Assembly (NCBI GenBank): GCA_016714535.1
Contig: JADKDR010000006.1
Span: 372,001 to 436,000, forward strand
From: Bacteroidota bacterium
GTDB lineage: Bacteria > Bacteroidota > Bacteroidia > AKYH767-A > OLB10
Length of the DNA: 64,000 nucleotides
Reading direction: 5' to 3'
Shown: piece after piece, positions 63,972-64,000 of the stretch
How the letters are laid out: every line of letters begins with the position of its first letter
How positions within the stretch are numbered: position 1 is the first letter of the stretch
Translations under genes and position numbers: made by a program
Notes under the pieces: generated by a model
Told to the model about the DNA's origin: nothing
Databases searched by the model: none
The model's input: only the letters and a program-made list of their open reading frames with translations

Positions 63972-64000
63972 GTTGAGAAAGTTTTGATAGTTGAGAAGGT

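Overview
The window looks like chromosomal DNA of a Bacteroidota bacterium, most likely in the Chitinophagales/Sphingobacteriales range. The pointers are a SusC/SusD outer-membrane pair, many secreted proteins with C-terminal type IX secretion (T9SS) sorting domains of type A and one of type B, a Bacteroidota-style PurM, weak Shine-Dalgarno sequences, and promoters of the TTTG-N19-TAnnTTTG type. No rRNA, tRNA or CRISPR array was seen. Many frames are broken at homopolymers, so some pseudogenes may be sequencing errors, as could happen in a metagenome assembly.

Layout. 1-9.3 kb (minus strand): two secreted proteins, tatA, then SusD and SusC. 9.5-13.7 kb: a patatin-like lipase with a membrane domain, a wrecked locus joining a toxin tail to a copy of a SusC N-terminus, and a secreted fibronectin-III protein. 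13.7-19.4 kb (minus): paaZ, ubiX, ybeY and a CotH-kinase/lamin-tail secreted protein. 19.7-20.8 kb: an XRE regulator divergent from a frameshifted lipoprotein, with a 19-bp repeat pair between them. 21.0-24.5 kb: a head-to-tail pile of IS200/REP-associated tyrosine transposase (RAYT) elements whose ends are palindromic, plus remnants of an IS4-like transposase and of a T9SS protein. 24.6-26.9 kb: etfB-etfA-bifunctional nuclease operon.

27.1-31.8 kb: a mosaic of beta-carbonic anhydrase and SulP anion-transporter genes. One intact pair (28.1-30.4 kb) sits between broken pieces of a second lineage of the same pair. 31.9-36.8 kb: purM-nadK and a choice-of-anchor-L protein with a type B T9SS domain. 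36.8-40.4 kb: two nearly identical ISNCY-like insertion sequences head to tail. The first keeps both ends but has a broken transposase. The second has the better transposase, readable through an A_AAA_AAG slippery site, but lacks its right end. 40.9-47.4 kb: two related surface proteins, one chimeric and one decayed, and a 1.1-1.2 kb-residue outer-membrane protein.

47.4-63.9 kb (mostly minus): rpiB, an enoyl-CoA hydratase, a B12-binding mutase subunit, a frameshifted nucleotide-sugar dehydrogenase, a secreted GH13 amylase, HU, a DUF5686 outer-membrane protein, a frameshifted tag, a 426-bp direct repeat flanking two T9SS genes, then alaS-cvpA and a HesB/IscA-type Fe-S protein. The core genes serve translation, purine and NAD metabolism and fatty-acid/aromatic catabolism. 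The accessory parts are secreted surface proteins and mobile DNA. The most unusual structures are the RAYT pile, the complementary ISNCY pair and the carbonic anhydrase/SulP mosaic.
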